Origin: Candidatus Brocadiaceae bacterium S225
Lineage (GTDB): Bacteria > Planctomycetota > Brocadiia > Brocadiales > Scalinduaceae
Assembly (NCBI GenBank): GCA_007859995.1
Contig: SMSL01000013.1
Location: 22,539-86,538 of the forward strand
Reading direction: 5' to 3'
Length of the DNA: 64,000 nt
Of this stretch, positions 1 to 10,600 are shown piece by piece; positions within the stretch are counted from its first letter, which is position 1, and the number at the start of each line of letters is the position of its first letter. The notes below the pieces were generated by a model. That model did no database searches and had not been told where the DNA came from. It saw only the letters and a program-made list of their open reading frames with translations. The position numbers and the translations under genes were made by a program.

Positions 1-2
1 CA

Positions 3-3000
3 CTCTGCATGATTGTAAAGAATGAGGAAGAGAATCTTGATCGGTGTCTTACCAGCGCCAGGGATATAGTAGATGAGATTATAATCGTTGATACCGGTTC
101 AACTGATAGAACCGTTGAAATCGCGAAGAGTTATGGGGCAAAAGTCTTTAACCATCCATGGGAAGGTAGTTTCAGTAAGGCAAGAAACTATTCACTTAAA
201 TACGCAACATGTGATTGGATTTTGTATCTTGATGCAGATGAAGAATTAAACAGGGAAGACGCACCCAGGCTTAAAGAAATAGCTAAAAACAGTGACAACT
301 GCCTGGCAGTTTCATTTATCATAAAAAACAGATATAAAGATTCTACCCAGGAAGGCTATGCGCAGATGGTACGTTTCTTTAAAAACTTCAGTGGGATTTA
401 TTATAAAGGAATTGTTCACAATACCATACAGTACAGTGGCAAATGTCTCTATTCATCGATAACTATTATACACCATGGTTACAACCTATCTGAAGAGAAG
501 ATGGAAGAGAAATTCCTGCGGACATCCACTCTACTGAAAAAACAGATAGAGGCAGATCCTCACAATCCGGTTCCATATATGTACATAGGCATTTCATATA
601 TGGACAGGCGTCTCTACGAACATGCTATTACAAATAGTAAAAGAGCGTTATATCTGGCAGAAGAGAACGGATTCAATAAAAAGGATTTCCTGGTTTCCTA
701 CTACATAGTAAGTGCAGCATATTTTGAGAAGAATGAATTTAAAGATTCGGAGATTTATGCCCTCAAGTCAGTTAAACTGGACAGTCATTTTTTAGACGGT
801 TACTGCCTCTTAGCTTTTGCTTACTACAATCTGAAAGAATACGATAAGTTTATGGAAGCGTCTGAAAGTTATCTGGCCATATGGAGTGGAACCGTTAACT
901 TACATTCGGCCAAAAGTGGATCTCCATTACATCAACCTCTTGAAACTGAGTATCCGGTGTCAGAACTACAGACAAATATCATTTATCACACAATCGGCCA
1001 TAAGTGGAAGATACATTTATTACGTGGCTTTTGCTACCTGTCCGGTAACCAGGCTGAATCAGGTAATTCAGAAATCGACAAAGCCTTGAATGAATCCACC
1101 GATTTGGAAGATTGCCTTACACTCCTCGGCAATTTCTATCTTGAAAGCAATAATATTGATGAGGTGGAAAATACATACAGGAGGTTATTGAGTATTAATG
1201 AAAAATCAGTAAAAACTTTATTCAATCTGGGCCACGTCAGGTTTCAAAAAGGCGACATGAGTGAAACTCTCTCTCTCTGGAGAAAGGCAGTTGAAATAGC
1301 ACCCGACTCATTCGATATCAGATTGCTTATCTGCAAAGTCAATATTGCCCTTGGAGACATTGAAGAAGCAGTTGCCGGTTGTGACCAATTGCTACAAGCC
1401 CTGAATATGCCCAGAAACGTAACTATTGACAGCTTAATTGATCTGGGAAATATCTTTAATTCTATAAGTCAAAATCTTAAAGAAAGAAATGAAGTCCAAG
1501 CTGCAAAAACAGCTTACGGTTTATGCGAAGACTTAAAAAGGGAAAAGACAGATAAGAAAAAACAGCTATCTGACAGAAATAGTCCAACTATTTCACTTTG
1601 CATGATAGTTAAAAATGAAGAATTCTTTCTTCCTAAATGTCTTAATAGCGTCAAAGATTTTGTTGATGAAATAGTTATAGTAGATACTGGATCTACAGAC
1701 GAGACTGTTAAGATTGCGGAAAGATATAATGCAAAAATTTATCATCATCCATGGGAAAATAGTTTCAGTAAGGCGAGAAATTACTCTCTAAAGTATGCCA
1801 CGAGCGATTGGATTTTTATACTTGACGCAGATGAAGAATTAGATGCAAAAGATGCTTCCGGACTAAAGAGAGTTATTCATGAATGTGATGCCGATTTACT
1901 ATACTTACAAGTACTTGATAAAACAATGGAAGGTGAAGTTGTATCAGTCTCTAATTCGGAGAGAGTCTTTAGGAATCATCTTGGAATTAAATATGAAGGG
2001 ACCGTTCATAATTACCTGAAATACAACGGTAATACTAAAGTCGCTAACATAAAGCTGTTTCACTATGGATATAATCTTGATGAAGAGAAGATGGAAAGAA
2101 AATTTGTGCGGACCTCATCACTACTGAAAGAGCAGATTAAAAACGACCCCTCAAACCCTATGCCGCATCACTTCCTGGCAGTAGCATTTTCAGGCAGAAA
2201 TATGAATGACGAATGTATAGATGAGGCACTTAAAGCAATCAGGTTATTTGAACATAAAAACATTAATACTGAAGTCAAACTGCTTACCTGCTATACAGCG
2301 AGTTTCGCTTTTTTTAATAAAGATGACCTTGTTAACGCAGAATACTACGCTATGAAATCCGTAAATTCATATTCCGACTACCTCGATGGTTATTTTATAC
2401 TTTCTTCAATATATATGCGACAGAAAGAGTACGATAAATGCATTAAAGCGACAAATAAATATCTGACCATCTTAGAAAAAATTATATCAAATCCTGCCGG
2501 AACATTGCGGATACCATATAACAACATTAATAACGCCTGGCATGCTCATACCAGGCTTGCTATCGTCTGCTTTGAACAAAACAGAGACAGTGAGGGAATT
2601 CAGAAGTTGAAAGAAACCGTAAGTATTGCTAAAGACAAAGATGACCCTTATCTGTCCATTGGAAAATATTTTATTGAACAAAACAATTTTACATTAGCTG
2701 AAAAAATTCTACATATTGGACTAAAAGAATATCCGACGAGCAAGAGAATACTATATTATATTTCTGAATTATATGAAGATCATAATATGATCGATAATGC
2801 ACTGAAGTATTTCAAAATACTATTGGATATATATCCTGAAGAAATAGTAGCACAATATAAGATAGGACTTCTCCACATGGCGGAGAGTCGGTATAAAGCC
2901 GCGATAGATGTTTTTAAGTTATTATGTTGCAGACCAAAAGAGCATACCGGCGCTTTATATAATCTAGGAGTAGCATATGAACAGATTAAGGAAATCCAAC

Positions 3001-3461
3001 ATGCAAAAGAAACATATGAAAGGTTATTAACAATAGAACCGGAAAATGCTGAAACGCTTGTCAGACTTGGTTCTCTATTGTTGAATGACACATATCTATA
3101 TGATGCGAAGGAGTGCTTCTTAAAAACAATAAGACTTGGCAAGTATTTGTTGGAGGCACATCTTGCCTTGAGCAGAATTTATATATCTCAAGACGATATG
3201 GAATCCTGTGTGGCAAGTTGCGATCAAATACTGAAATGTCTGGATCTACCGCGAGACATGATAATCAATAATTTATCAGATTTAAGCAGACTCTACATCA
3301 GCATCGGAAAAGCCCTGTTTAAACAGCAAAATGAGATGCTGTCCGTGTTTTCCTTTAATATTGCCGAGCTATTAGATCCCGTTGTCACTGAGAGTGATAA
3401 CTTACAAAAAGATATCGTAAACGTTCTGAAATCCGCCAGTGGATTTCAGAATCCAGATTGA
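3..3461 (+). CDS. Double-module GT2 glycosyltransferase with TPR repeats (5' end off window)
   Basis: Probable glycosyltransferase, likely acting on a protein such as flagellin (inferred from position). The reading frame is open to the left edge: residues L-C precede the first ATG at 9, matching the ISLCMIVK motif of the downstream copies, so the true start is outside. Two GT2 A-fold domains are visible, at residues 1-110 and about 525-640. Each has MIVKNEE, IVDTGSTD (nucleotide binding) and DADEEL (metal/DXD-like) motifs, and each is followed by a long run of TPR helices. The layout recalls SunS-like TPR glycosyltransferases. The two halves are clear duplicates of each other and of the next gene. 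The acceptor and sugar are unknown. Confidence 0.85.
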   Translation, partial: LCMIVKNEEENLDRCLTSARDIVDEIIIVDTGSTDRTVEIAKSYGAKVFNHPWEGSFSKARNYSLKYATCDWILYLDADEELNREDAPRLKEIAKNSDNCLAVSFIIKNRYKDSTQEGYAQMVRFFKNFSGIYYKGIVHNTIQYSGKCLYSSITIIHHGYNLSEEKMEEKFLRTSTLLKKQIEADPHNPVPYMYIGISYMDRRLYEHAITNSKRALYLAEENGFNKKDFLVSYYIVSAAYFEKNEFKDSEIYALKSVKLDSHFLDGYCLLAFAYYNLKEYDKFMEASESYLAIWSGTVNLHSAKSGSPLHQPLETEYPVSELQTNIIYHTIGHKWKIHLLRGFCYLSGNQAESGNSEIDKALNESTDLEDCLTLLGNFYLESNNIDEVENTYRRLLSINEKSVKTLFNLGHVRFQKGDMSETLSLWRKAVEIAPDSFDIRLLICKVNIALGDIEEAVAGCDQLLQALNMPRNVTIDSLIDLGNIFNSISQNLKERNEVQAAKTAYGLCEDLKREKTDKKKQLSDRNSPTISLCMIVKNEEFFLPKCLNSVKDFVDEIVIVDTGSTDETVKIAERYNAKIYHHPWENSFSKARNYSLKYATSDWIFILDADEELDAKDASGLKRVIHECDADLLYLQVLDKTMEGEVVSVSNSERVFRNHLGIKYEGTVHNYLKYNGNTKVANIKLFHYGYNLDEEKMERKFVRTSSLLKEQIKNDPSNPMPHHFLAVAFSGRNMNDECIDEALKAIRLFEHKNINTEVKLLTCYTASFAFFNKDDLVNAEYYAMKSVNSYSDYLDGYFILSSIYMRQKEYDKCIKATNKYLTILEKIISNPAGTLRIPYNNINNAWHAHTRLAIVCFEQNRDSEGIQKLKETVSIAKDKDDPYLSIGKYFIEQNNFTLAEKILHIGLKEYPTSKRILYYISELYEDHNMIDNALKYFKILLDIYPEEIVAQYKIGLLHMAESRYKAAIDVFKLLCCRPKEHTGALYNLGVAYEQIKEIQHAKETYERLLTIEPENAETLVRLGSLLLNDTYLYDAKECFLKTIRLGKYLLEAHLALSRIYISQDDMESCVASCDQILKCLDLPRDMIINNLSDLSRLYISIGKALFKQQNEMLSVFSFNIAELLDPVVTESDNLQKDIVNVLKSASGFQNPD

Positions 3462-3493
3462 TGATTTCAAAATAACAGAGAATGGAAGGTAAC

Positions 3494-5425
3494 ATGAAAA
3501 CAAAAAAAACAGATCTGAAATACACGGTCAGATCTGCAGAGCATATCGCACAGGGACAGATCTCAATCCATAATCCAACAATTTCTCTTTGTATGATAGT
3601 AAAGGACGAGGAAGAATTCCTCCCTACATGTCTGGAAAGTGTCAAAGACTATGTGGATGAAATTATTATTGTAGATACCGGATCGACGGATAATACCGTA
3701 AAGATCGCAAAAAAATATAATGCAAGGATTTATCATCACCCATGGGAGAACAGTTTCAGTAAGGCAAGAAATTATTCGTTAAGCTATGCGACATCCGATT
3801 GGATTCTAATACTTGACGCTGATGAGGAGCTGGAAAGAGCAGAAGCCTGCAAACTAAGAGAAGTAATCAGTGACAATGAAGTAAACGTAATCAAACTACC
3901 TGTATTTTACAAGCCTAAAGGTGGTGCAAATTTATCTGTTTCCAGTTCAGAAAGAATTTTTAGAAATTATAATAACATTCACTATGAAGGAATTGTTCAC
4001 AACGTTCTTATATACTCAGGTTCGACTAAAAATGTTAATGTAAGTATATATCATTATGGATATCACCATAGCAATGAGCAGATGGAGAAGAAATTCAAAC
4101 GGACATCAGATCTCTTGAAGATACAGATTAAAGATGATCCGGAGAACCCTTTACCTCATCATTATCTGGCAATTTCATGTCTTGATAGAAACAGAAATGA
4201 TGAATGTATAGAGGAGGCGCTTGAAGCCATCAGGCTTTTCGAATTGCAAGATAGTAATGAACAGATGAGACTCCTTTGCTACTTTACTACATGCGTTGCC
4301 TTTTATCGAAAGCAGGATCTTGATAATGCTGAAGAGTACGCTCTCAAGGCTATTCGCTTTTACTCAGACTACCTGGATGCACATTGTATTCTCTCCTCCA
4401 TATACTTTCTACGCAAAGAGTACGATAAGTGTGAGAAGGCAACAAAGAATTATCTAAGATCATTGAAAGCTATTCAATCAGATCCATCCAGGGCAATGTC
4501 TATTCCATTTAATACAATCAATCATGCCTGGTTGGCACATACTAGAATGGCAATAAACCATTATGAACAAGGTAATCAAAATTGTGGTCAACAGGCATTA
4601 GCTAACGCTATAAACTGCGCTGACAATGCGTGGGAACCTTACCTTGCGATCGGAAAGCACTTTGTAGTACATGATAACCTCAAGATGGCCGAGATATTCC
4701 TTTGTGATGGGCTGAAGCATGATCCCGGAAACAAAGAGATTCAATACTCCCTTGCCGGCACATATGAAAGATCATGTGAAACAGAAAAGGCCATAGGATG
4801 TCTCAAGCAGATACTGGACTATCACCCCGAAGAGGTCCGGGCACTGTATAACCTTGGACTTCTACTTTTAAAATGCAATAAACCCTGTGAGGCAATTAAA
4901 TCATTCAAATCAATTATCAATAAGGAACCAGAACATTTTGACGCCCTACTCAACCTGGCGATTGCTTATGAGAACATCGGAAATATCGCTCAATCTAAAG
5001 ACATATACAATACTCTAACAACAATAAACCAGAATAATCCTGAAGTATCGCTAAGACTGGGATCCATCTATTTGCTTGAAAATGATAATAACAGGGCAAA
5101 AGAGTGTTTTCTGAAATTATTAAAAAGTGTAAAATATCTGACCGAAGCACACCTTGGCCTGAGCAAGGTCTACCTATCCATGAATGATCCGGAAAGCTGT
5201 ATACGAAGTTGTGATGAATTGTTGAAATCCCTCAAACTCCCCAGAAATATAACAATCAATAGTCTAAGTGACTTAAGTGATCTTTATATTCGTATAGGAA
5301 CAACCTTGATAAAACAACAAAAAGAGACTCTCTCGATATTTGCCTTTGAAATAGCCGTTTTATTAGAGCCAGATGCTCTCAATGCAATTCCGCCTCAAAC
5401 AGCAGATTCTGTTGTAACATGTTAA
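3494..5425 (+). CDS. GT2 glycosyltransferase with C-terminal TPR repeats
   Basis: Single GT2-TPR module of 643 residues and the third copy of the tandem set. The GT2 domain is near residues 25-135 (SLCMIVKDEE, IVDTGSTD, LDADEEL). TPR-like helices fill the rest, including a YALKAIRFYSDYLDAHCILS segment conserved in all three modules. I start it at ATG 3494 because GGAAGG (3484-3489) sits 4 bases before it; an in-frame ATG at 3482 has no good ribosome site. The gap to the upstream gene is short, so they are probably co-transcribed. Flagellin begins about 540 bases downstream, which makes filament glycosylation the likely role (inference). Confidence 0.85.
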   Translation: MKTKKTDLKYTVRSAEHIAQGQISIHNPTISLCMIVKDEEEFLPTCLESVKDYVDEIIIVDTGSTDNTVKIAKKYNARIYHHPWENSFSKARNYSLSYATSDWILILDADEELERAEACKLREVISDNEVNVIKLPVFYKPKGGANLSVSSSERIFRNYNNIHYEGIVHNVLIYSGSTKNVNVSIYHYGYHHSNEQMEKKFKRTSDLLKIQIKDDPENPLPHHYLAISCLDRNRNDECIEEALEAIRLFELQDSNEQMRLLCYFTTCVAFYRKQDLDNAEEYALKAIRFYSDYLDAHCILSSIYFLRKEYDKCEKATKNYLRSLKAIQSDPSRAMSIPFNTINHAWLAHTRMAINHYEQGNQNCGQQALANAINCADNAWEPYLAIGKHFVVHDNLKMAEIFLCDGLKHDPGNKEIQYSLAGTYERSCETEKAIGCLKQILDYHPEEVRALYNLGLLLLKCNKPCEAIKSFKSIINKEPEHFDALLNLAIAYENIGNIAQSKDIYNTLTTINQNNPEVSLRLGSIYLLENDNNRAKECFLKLLKSVKYLTEAHLGLSKVYLSMNDPESCIRSCDELLKSLKLPRNITINSLSDLSDLYIRIGTTLIKQQKETLSIFAFEIAVLLEPDALNAIPPQTADSVVTC

Positions 5426-5703
5426 CATGATAGATTGATTTATTGTCACTGCTAATCAATAATCCATTCGTATTTCTCTCATATACCCCCTGCATACATT
5501 CAACTTTTTAAAAAGTTATACATATACGTCACATAAAGCTGCAATAAAAGGCTTTAGAGATGAATAATTCAAAAATATCTTCCTGCCAATCCTATCAATC
5601 AGATATTGCACAAAATTACAACGCTAGTAAGTGCATGAAAAATAATACCTTACAGGCAATTCACAGAAAATAATTGATATTTTATTTTTTTCAGGATTTT
5701 CAC
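5426..5703. other. Intergenic region between glycosyltransferase and flagellin promoter
   Basis: No gene is seen here. It holds a perfect 16-bp palindrome, AACTTTTTAAAAAGTT, at 5502-5517, about 75 bases after the glycosyltransferase stop. This could be a weak AT-rich terminator. The rest is AT-rich without recognisable motifs. Confidence 0.5.
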
Positions 5704-5730
5704 TAAAGTCATCCAGTTTCTGACCGATGA
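5704..5730 (+). promoter_or_regulatory. Sigma-28 (FliA)-type promoter of flagellin
   Basis: TAAAGTCA at 5704-5711, an 11-base spacer, then ACCGATGA at 5723-5730. The enterobacterial sigma-28 consensus is TAAAGTTT-N11-GCCGATAA, so each box matches 6 of 8 with exact spacing. The start of transcription would be near 5737, giving a leader of about 225 bases before fliC. The cognate sigma factor (17094-17852) and anti-sigma factor FlgM (49015-49350) are in the window. Confidence 0.7.
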
Positions 5731-5755
5731 TAGTATCAGTAAGAAATTTCCCATG

Positions 5756-5884
5756 TAACCAAAATAGTTTTTACTAAAGAAGGAGGTGGTTAATTATAAG
5801 AGGTCTTAAAGAAGTTTTTGGTTAATGTTTAACTTTTTTGTTTATTTATTTAATTTAGTTTTGCTGTGTATGGCAGGGAAGCCA
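5756..5884 (+). promoter_or_regulatory. Structured flagellin mRNA leader with GGA-exposing hairpins
   Basis: Two RNA foldbacks are visible. TAACCAAAA (5756-5764) pairs perfectly with TTTTGGTTA (5816-5824) and encloses AAGGAGGTGG, a Shine-Dalgarno-like stretch with no start codon after it. Then TGGC (5871-5874) and GCCA (5881-5884) close a six-base loop AGGGAA. GGA in hairpin loops plus the Shine-Dalgarno AAGGAGGA at 5949-5956 is the pattern bound by CsrA in flagellin leaders of Bacillus. That this is a CsrA target here is inference; no csrA or fliW lies in the window. Confidence 0.4.
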
Positions 5885-5962
5885 GATCGGCAGAATGTTT
5901 AAAAACGATTGCTGTAGCTGGTGTTAAACAACACTCTACACAAAAATCAAGGAGGATTTAAA

Positions 5963-7078
5963 ATGGGTTTAAGAATACAAAACAATATTGCAGCTTTTAA
6001 CTCACACAGAAATCTAAAAACAGCAGACGCAGGATTATCAAAGTCTCTAGAAAAACTGTCCTCAGGCTTTAGGATTAACAAAGCGTCTGATGATGCTGCC
6101 GGGCTTTCTGTATCTATGAGATTTAGATCGCAGATAAAGAGTTTGGAACAGGCGAGCAGAAACGCATCTGAAGCAAACTCAATGTTGCAGGTAGCAGAAG
6201 GTGCCGGCGATCAGATAACAAATATTCTGCAGAGAATGAAAGAACTTGCAACGCAAGCTGCATCTTCTAACACAGGTTCTACTGACCGTACTAACATCAA
6301 CTCAGAAATTGATAGCCTTGAGAATGAAATATCTCGAATTGCTAACTCGACTAAATACGCAGGTTCATCGTTAATCAATGGATCTTTTGGTGGACTTTCA
6401 GTTAGTTCTGCAGGTAACTTAACAGGTGCTAATGGTATAACTGCCATTGATGTGTCTAATGCTACAGCCGCCACGTCATATGGCGTAACTGTAAGTTCTG
6501 TTGGTAGCGGCGCTATAACACTCACAGATGGTACTAATACACAAACTATATCTTTAAGCGCACTGACTGGGATAGAGACTGATACATTGGATTTCTCAAC
6601 ATTTGGTGTCAAGATCACGGCAAACTCACTCGTAGATTCTGCTGGTGGTTTTGCTGCAAGCTCTCTGGCAACCACTGCAACTTCTACATCATCATTCCAG
6701 GTGGGGTATGAGAATAATGCTAATAATAAAATTACTTTCTCTCTAGCTGATCTGACCGCAGGTGGATTGACTGCAAATGTAGATGTAAGCACTTTATCCG
6801 GCGCACAGTCAGCATTGACAACTATTGATACTGCACTCGATACACTGGCAGATGCTCGTGCGACAATTGGTAGAACACAAAATCAGTTTGGTTTTGCGTC
6901 TGCTAACCTTTCAAGTACGATTGAAAACTTGAGTGCTGCTGAGTCTGTTATTCGTGATGCTGATATGGCCTTTGAAACAGTATCTTTCACTAAGAACCAG
7001 ATACTGTTACAAGCTGGTACTTCAATGCTTGCTCAGGCTAACCAGGCACCACAGTCAGTACTAAGTCTGCTCGGATAA
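5963..7078 (+). CDS. fliC: Flagellin
   Basis: Filament subunit of 371 residues. The N-terminal D0/D1 region starts MGLRIQNNIAAFNSHRN and contains the hallmark LSSGFRINKASDDAAGLSVS. The C-terminal D1/D0 has an NQFGFASANLSSTIENLSAAES-type helix and ends SVLSLLG. The middle (about 150-280) is the variable, Ser/Thr/Ala-rich exposed domain, a plausible glycosylation surface. The start is ATG 5963 behind AAGGAGGA; a longer frame from 5921 has no support. It is exported by the type III apparatus encoded at 18-25 kb, probably with FliS as chaperone. Confidence 0.97.
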   Translation: MGLRIQNNIAAFNSHRNLKTADAGLSKSLEKLSSGFRINKASDDAAGLSVSMRFRSQIKSLEQASRNASEANSMLQVAEGAGDQITNILQRMKELATQAASSNTGSTDRTNINSEIDSLENEISRIANSTKYAGSSLINGSFGGLSVSSAGNLTGANGITAIDVSNATAATSYGVTVSSVGSGAITLTDGTNTQTISLSALTGIETDTLDFSTFGVKITANSLVDSAGGFAASSLATTATSTSSFQVGYENNANNKITFSLADLTAGGLTANVDVSTLSGAQSALTTIDTALDTLADARATIGRTQNQFGFASANLSSTIENLSAAESVIRDADMAFETVSFTKNQILLQAGTSMLAQANQAPQSVLSLLG

Positions 7079-7129
7079 GCATGAGAAGGTAACAATCGTC
7101 AATACTGATGATGAATAAGTTTGAACAAA

Positions 7130-7165
7130 GGAGAGGGAGGGTGGACAATACCACTCTCCCTCTCC
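7130..7165 (+). terminator. Flagellin terminator hairpin
   Basis: A 15-bp inverted repeat, 7130-7144 and 7151-7165, with one mismatch and a six-base loop ACAATA, about 50 bases after the flagellin stop. The stem is unusually GC-rich for this region. There is no clear T-run after it, so it may act as a 3' mRNA stabiliser as well as a terminator. Confidence 0.75.
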
Positions 7166-7309
7166 TGTTGTAACACATCTTAATAAAGGGAAAAAACAGA
7201 TCATTAATACACAAAAATTACCTATTGAATTTGAAGATGTAAAAAAGCCTCAGCATCCTAAGTTGTTATAATTGTTAACCATAACAAAGCGCAGATTTAA
7301 AATACCAAA

Positions 7310-7324
7310 TGGCATAATCATTGC
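7310..7324 (+). promoter_or_regulatory. Sigma-54 promoter upstream of small protein and fliD
   Basis: TGGCAT-AATCA-TTGC keeps the invariant GG-N10-GC of RpoN promoters and nearly the full consensus TGGCAC-N5-TTGC. The transcription start would be near 7336, 26 bases before the ATG of the small protein at 7362. Confidence 0.8.
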
Positions 7325-7361
7325 TTATACCTTATAACGATTCTAGAAAGGAAAAATAACA

Positions 7362-7586
7362 ATGGAAAACAGTCTTGATAAAACCAACTTTCTTAACTGG
7401 TATTGCTGGTATGCGACTCAGGAAGAAATTGAAAAAGCAAAACAAACCAACAGGGGAACCATAAATAGATTAATGAATGAATATTCGTATGAAATTGAGA
7501 AGATAACAACAGCAAAGCATTTTAATGATAGCCTGTTATTACCAAAAGGAACAATACCGGAATTTTATCCTCTTAATAGTAGTTGA
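7362..7586 (+). CDS. Small WY-motif protein A, flagellar sigma-54 regulon
   Basis: 74 residues of unknown function. It opens NFLNWYCWYATQEEIEKA and is a paralogue of the protein at 11101: 21 of 54 aligned residues are identical, including NFL-x-WY-x-x-YAT, IEKA, RL and YS-x-x-IE. It is predicted helical, with no signal peptide or membrane segment. An AAAGGA ribosome site precedes ATG 7362. It sits between flagellin and fliD right behind a sigma-54 promoter, so a role in filament assembly, export or regulation is likely. I do not recognise the family. Confidence 0.7.
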   Translation: MENSLDKTNFLNWYCWYATQEEIEKAKQTNRGTINRLMNEYSYEIEKITTAKHFNDSLLLPKGTIPEFYPLNSS

Positions 7587-7650
7587 AGTAGTTACGATTG
7601 AGAGACATGAAAACTTTTACCAACAAGAGGCGACACATCGGGAGAACTTA

Positions 7651-10600
7651 ATGGCAGGAGCAACAGGAACGAGTGCGATTGGAGGTCTGGTTTCAGGCCT
7701 TGATACTGCAACACTTATAGAACAACTTGTTGGTGTCAGTAGAAGACGTGTAGACCTTGTAGTTAATAATCAGACTTTACAAAGCAACAAACTAACAGCT
7801 TTTCAATCCCTTAATACACAACTATCAGCATTCCAGGAAACAGCAAAAACCCTTAAAGATAGCGACACTTTTGATGTCTTTAAAACCTCAGCATCTACAG
7901 ACTCGGCCACTTTTACAGCAGCCGAGATAGCTACAATCACAGCGACAGCAGAGGCGAGTCCGGGCACACATACATTATCATTCACAGCAGGCTCACAGCT
8001 GGCGCAGGCAAGACAGCTGTCATCTGAGAGTTTTACCACTTCAGACACTGCACTGAACCTTGCCGGAGAATTCGTCATAAACGGTACAGGTATAATTGTC
8101 TCGGCTACCGACACACTTACTGACATTATATCAACAATCAATACTGCAAATTCGGGTACTGATGCTACCGGAATAACAGCGACCTTAATATCTGTCTCCG
8201 ATACTGATAACCGCATGATCCTTACCAGTGACAGTACAGGTAAGGACGCGTTTAATATACTCGACGCCTCATCTGATGCCCAGAACATACTGGAAGGACT
8301 GGGTCTTGCTTCCGCCACGAAATCTATTAAAAACGCAACAAGTGATGGAGCAGAGTCTGATGAATTCTCCAGTAGCAGTTCCGCTGTTGAATCACTGCTT
8401 GATTTGACAACGGCTCAAAACGGTACAGTAGTTATTGGAGGAGAAAATGTTGTGATAGATCTTGCCGTCGAATCCTTATCTACTATTGCTACCAATATAA
8501 ATGCAGCACTTACAGGAGCATTAAAAGGAACTGCCGCCGTAGTAAGCACTACTACTGACGGGGTTACAACTTACCAGATTGACATCAACGGAACCACAAC
8601 TTTTGCAGACACCAATAACATTCTTGAAACATTAGGAATCCTTAAAAGATCTCAGGGTTCGATTGCTGAAGTACACACAGGGTCTACAGCCAATACACAA
8701 ACAACTCCTGCCGGTGGTGGTGTAGTCACAAGTGGAACAACATTTGACGGTATAAATACCGGTGGCGACGCAAACAATGTTGTCAATAGTGACACAATTA
8801 CTTTGGTAGGAACAGACAACACAGGTGCTGCAGTCTCCGGGACTTACACAATAACTGACAGGGCCGTTGACACAATAGACAACCTGCTGACACAGATAGA
8901 ATCTACATTCGGACTTGGAGCGGGTAGCGCAACAATAGATGAAGCCGGGAAGATTGTAATAACCGATGACATAGTGGGAGACAGCCAGCTGAGTATTCAA
9001 ATAATAACAAATAATGAAGGTGGTGGAACCCTTGATTTTGGTACCGTTTCCGTAACCACTGAAGGCTATGATATGGAAGTGACGACAGGACAGGATGCGA
9101 AAGTAGTTATAGACGGAGTTGCAGTTACACGAACCAGTAATTCCATTGATGATGTCATAAGAGGTGTTACCCTGGACGTTACCAGAGTGGAAAACGGTTC
9201 AACCGTAAACATCACCATATCCAGAGATACAGCTAAAATAAAGGGCGAGGTAGACAAATTTACAACCGCATACAATGAAATAATCGAAAACGTAAACCAG
9301 CAATTCGCATTTAATGAAGACACAAAAAAAGCCGGGATCCTCTCCGGTGAAAGTACCTTAAGGACAATTAAAAGTATTATTCAAAATACATTATCTAAAT
9401 CGATACCTTTGCTTCCTACCGATGGCAATGCTCTCTCATTGATTGGGGTAACATCAGATAAATTTGGTAAGTTATCTGTAAAAGAGAGTAAATTCTTATC
9501 AGAAATTGGTTCTGACTTTTATGCGGTTAAAAGGATGTTTGTTGCTGAAGGCACTACTACTAATAATGAAATATCTTACGTAAGCCATACGAAAAACACA
9601 GTTGCAGGTAATTATGCTGTAAACATCAATACGTTTGCCAGTCAGGCTTCTAAGACAGGGTCAATAGTTCTTACCAATGGAATCGGGGCTGGACTTACTG
9701 ACACGCTAACAATTACAGACACTTCTTCCAGCAGGATTGCAACGATAAGTCTTGACGGGGACCCCTCGCAGAACGGCAGCACTATCGATAATATCGTAAA
9801 CACAATCAATTCAGAGCTTGCTACTGAGCGTACTCAAACTCTTGTAGGAAGTGTGGCAAATTCTAAAACCACTGGCGCGGGAGGAGGCGTAATAACTGCC
9901 AATACTGTGTTCAATACGATTAATACAGGTGGAGACGCAAATGACCTGTCAAATGATGACGTTATTTTTTTTACCGGAACCACCAGATCCGGACTGAGTA
10001 TTAATGATTCATATACAATCAGTGACGTCTCTACAGACACTGTTCAGAACTTTCTCTCTGCAATAGAAAGTGCATATGAAAATAGCGTATCAGCGACTAT
10101 CAACGGTTCCGGAGAAATAGTATTAACAGATGTCACTAACGGAGACAGCCAGATATCACTTACCATAACAGAGCCTGGCAGCCTGGACTTCGGTACGGTA
10201 CTGACATCAAACTTCGGCGGTGTTACCGGCAGATACGCGCTGGAAATAACGGCATCAAAAGATGAAAGCGATAAACTGGTCCTTACACATGATAGTTATG
10301 GAAGCGGCTTCGGTTTTACTACTACAGAGGCGAATGCCCTCCTGGGAACAGTAGGCACTTACACCGGAGTAGATGTAGCCGGTACTATAAATGGTGAAGC
10401 GGCCACTGGTAATGGGCAACTCCTTACAGGAGACGCCCCACCGGACTCTTCAACAACAAGCATTGAAGATCTTACAATAAAAGTTACTTCTACCTCTACA
10501 GGCTTAAAGGGCAATGTAAAGCTTACAATGGGAGTGGGCGAGCTGATGTATAACGACGTCGATTCTATTACAGACCAATTCGACGGGTTGCTCACCATCA

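Noticed and set aside
6211..6792. 193-codon frame antisense to flagellin
   Set aside because: Shadow of the flagellin reading frame; codon-complement bias explains its length.
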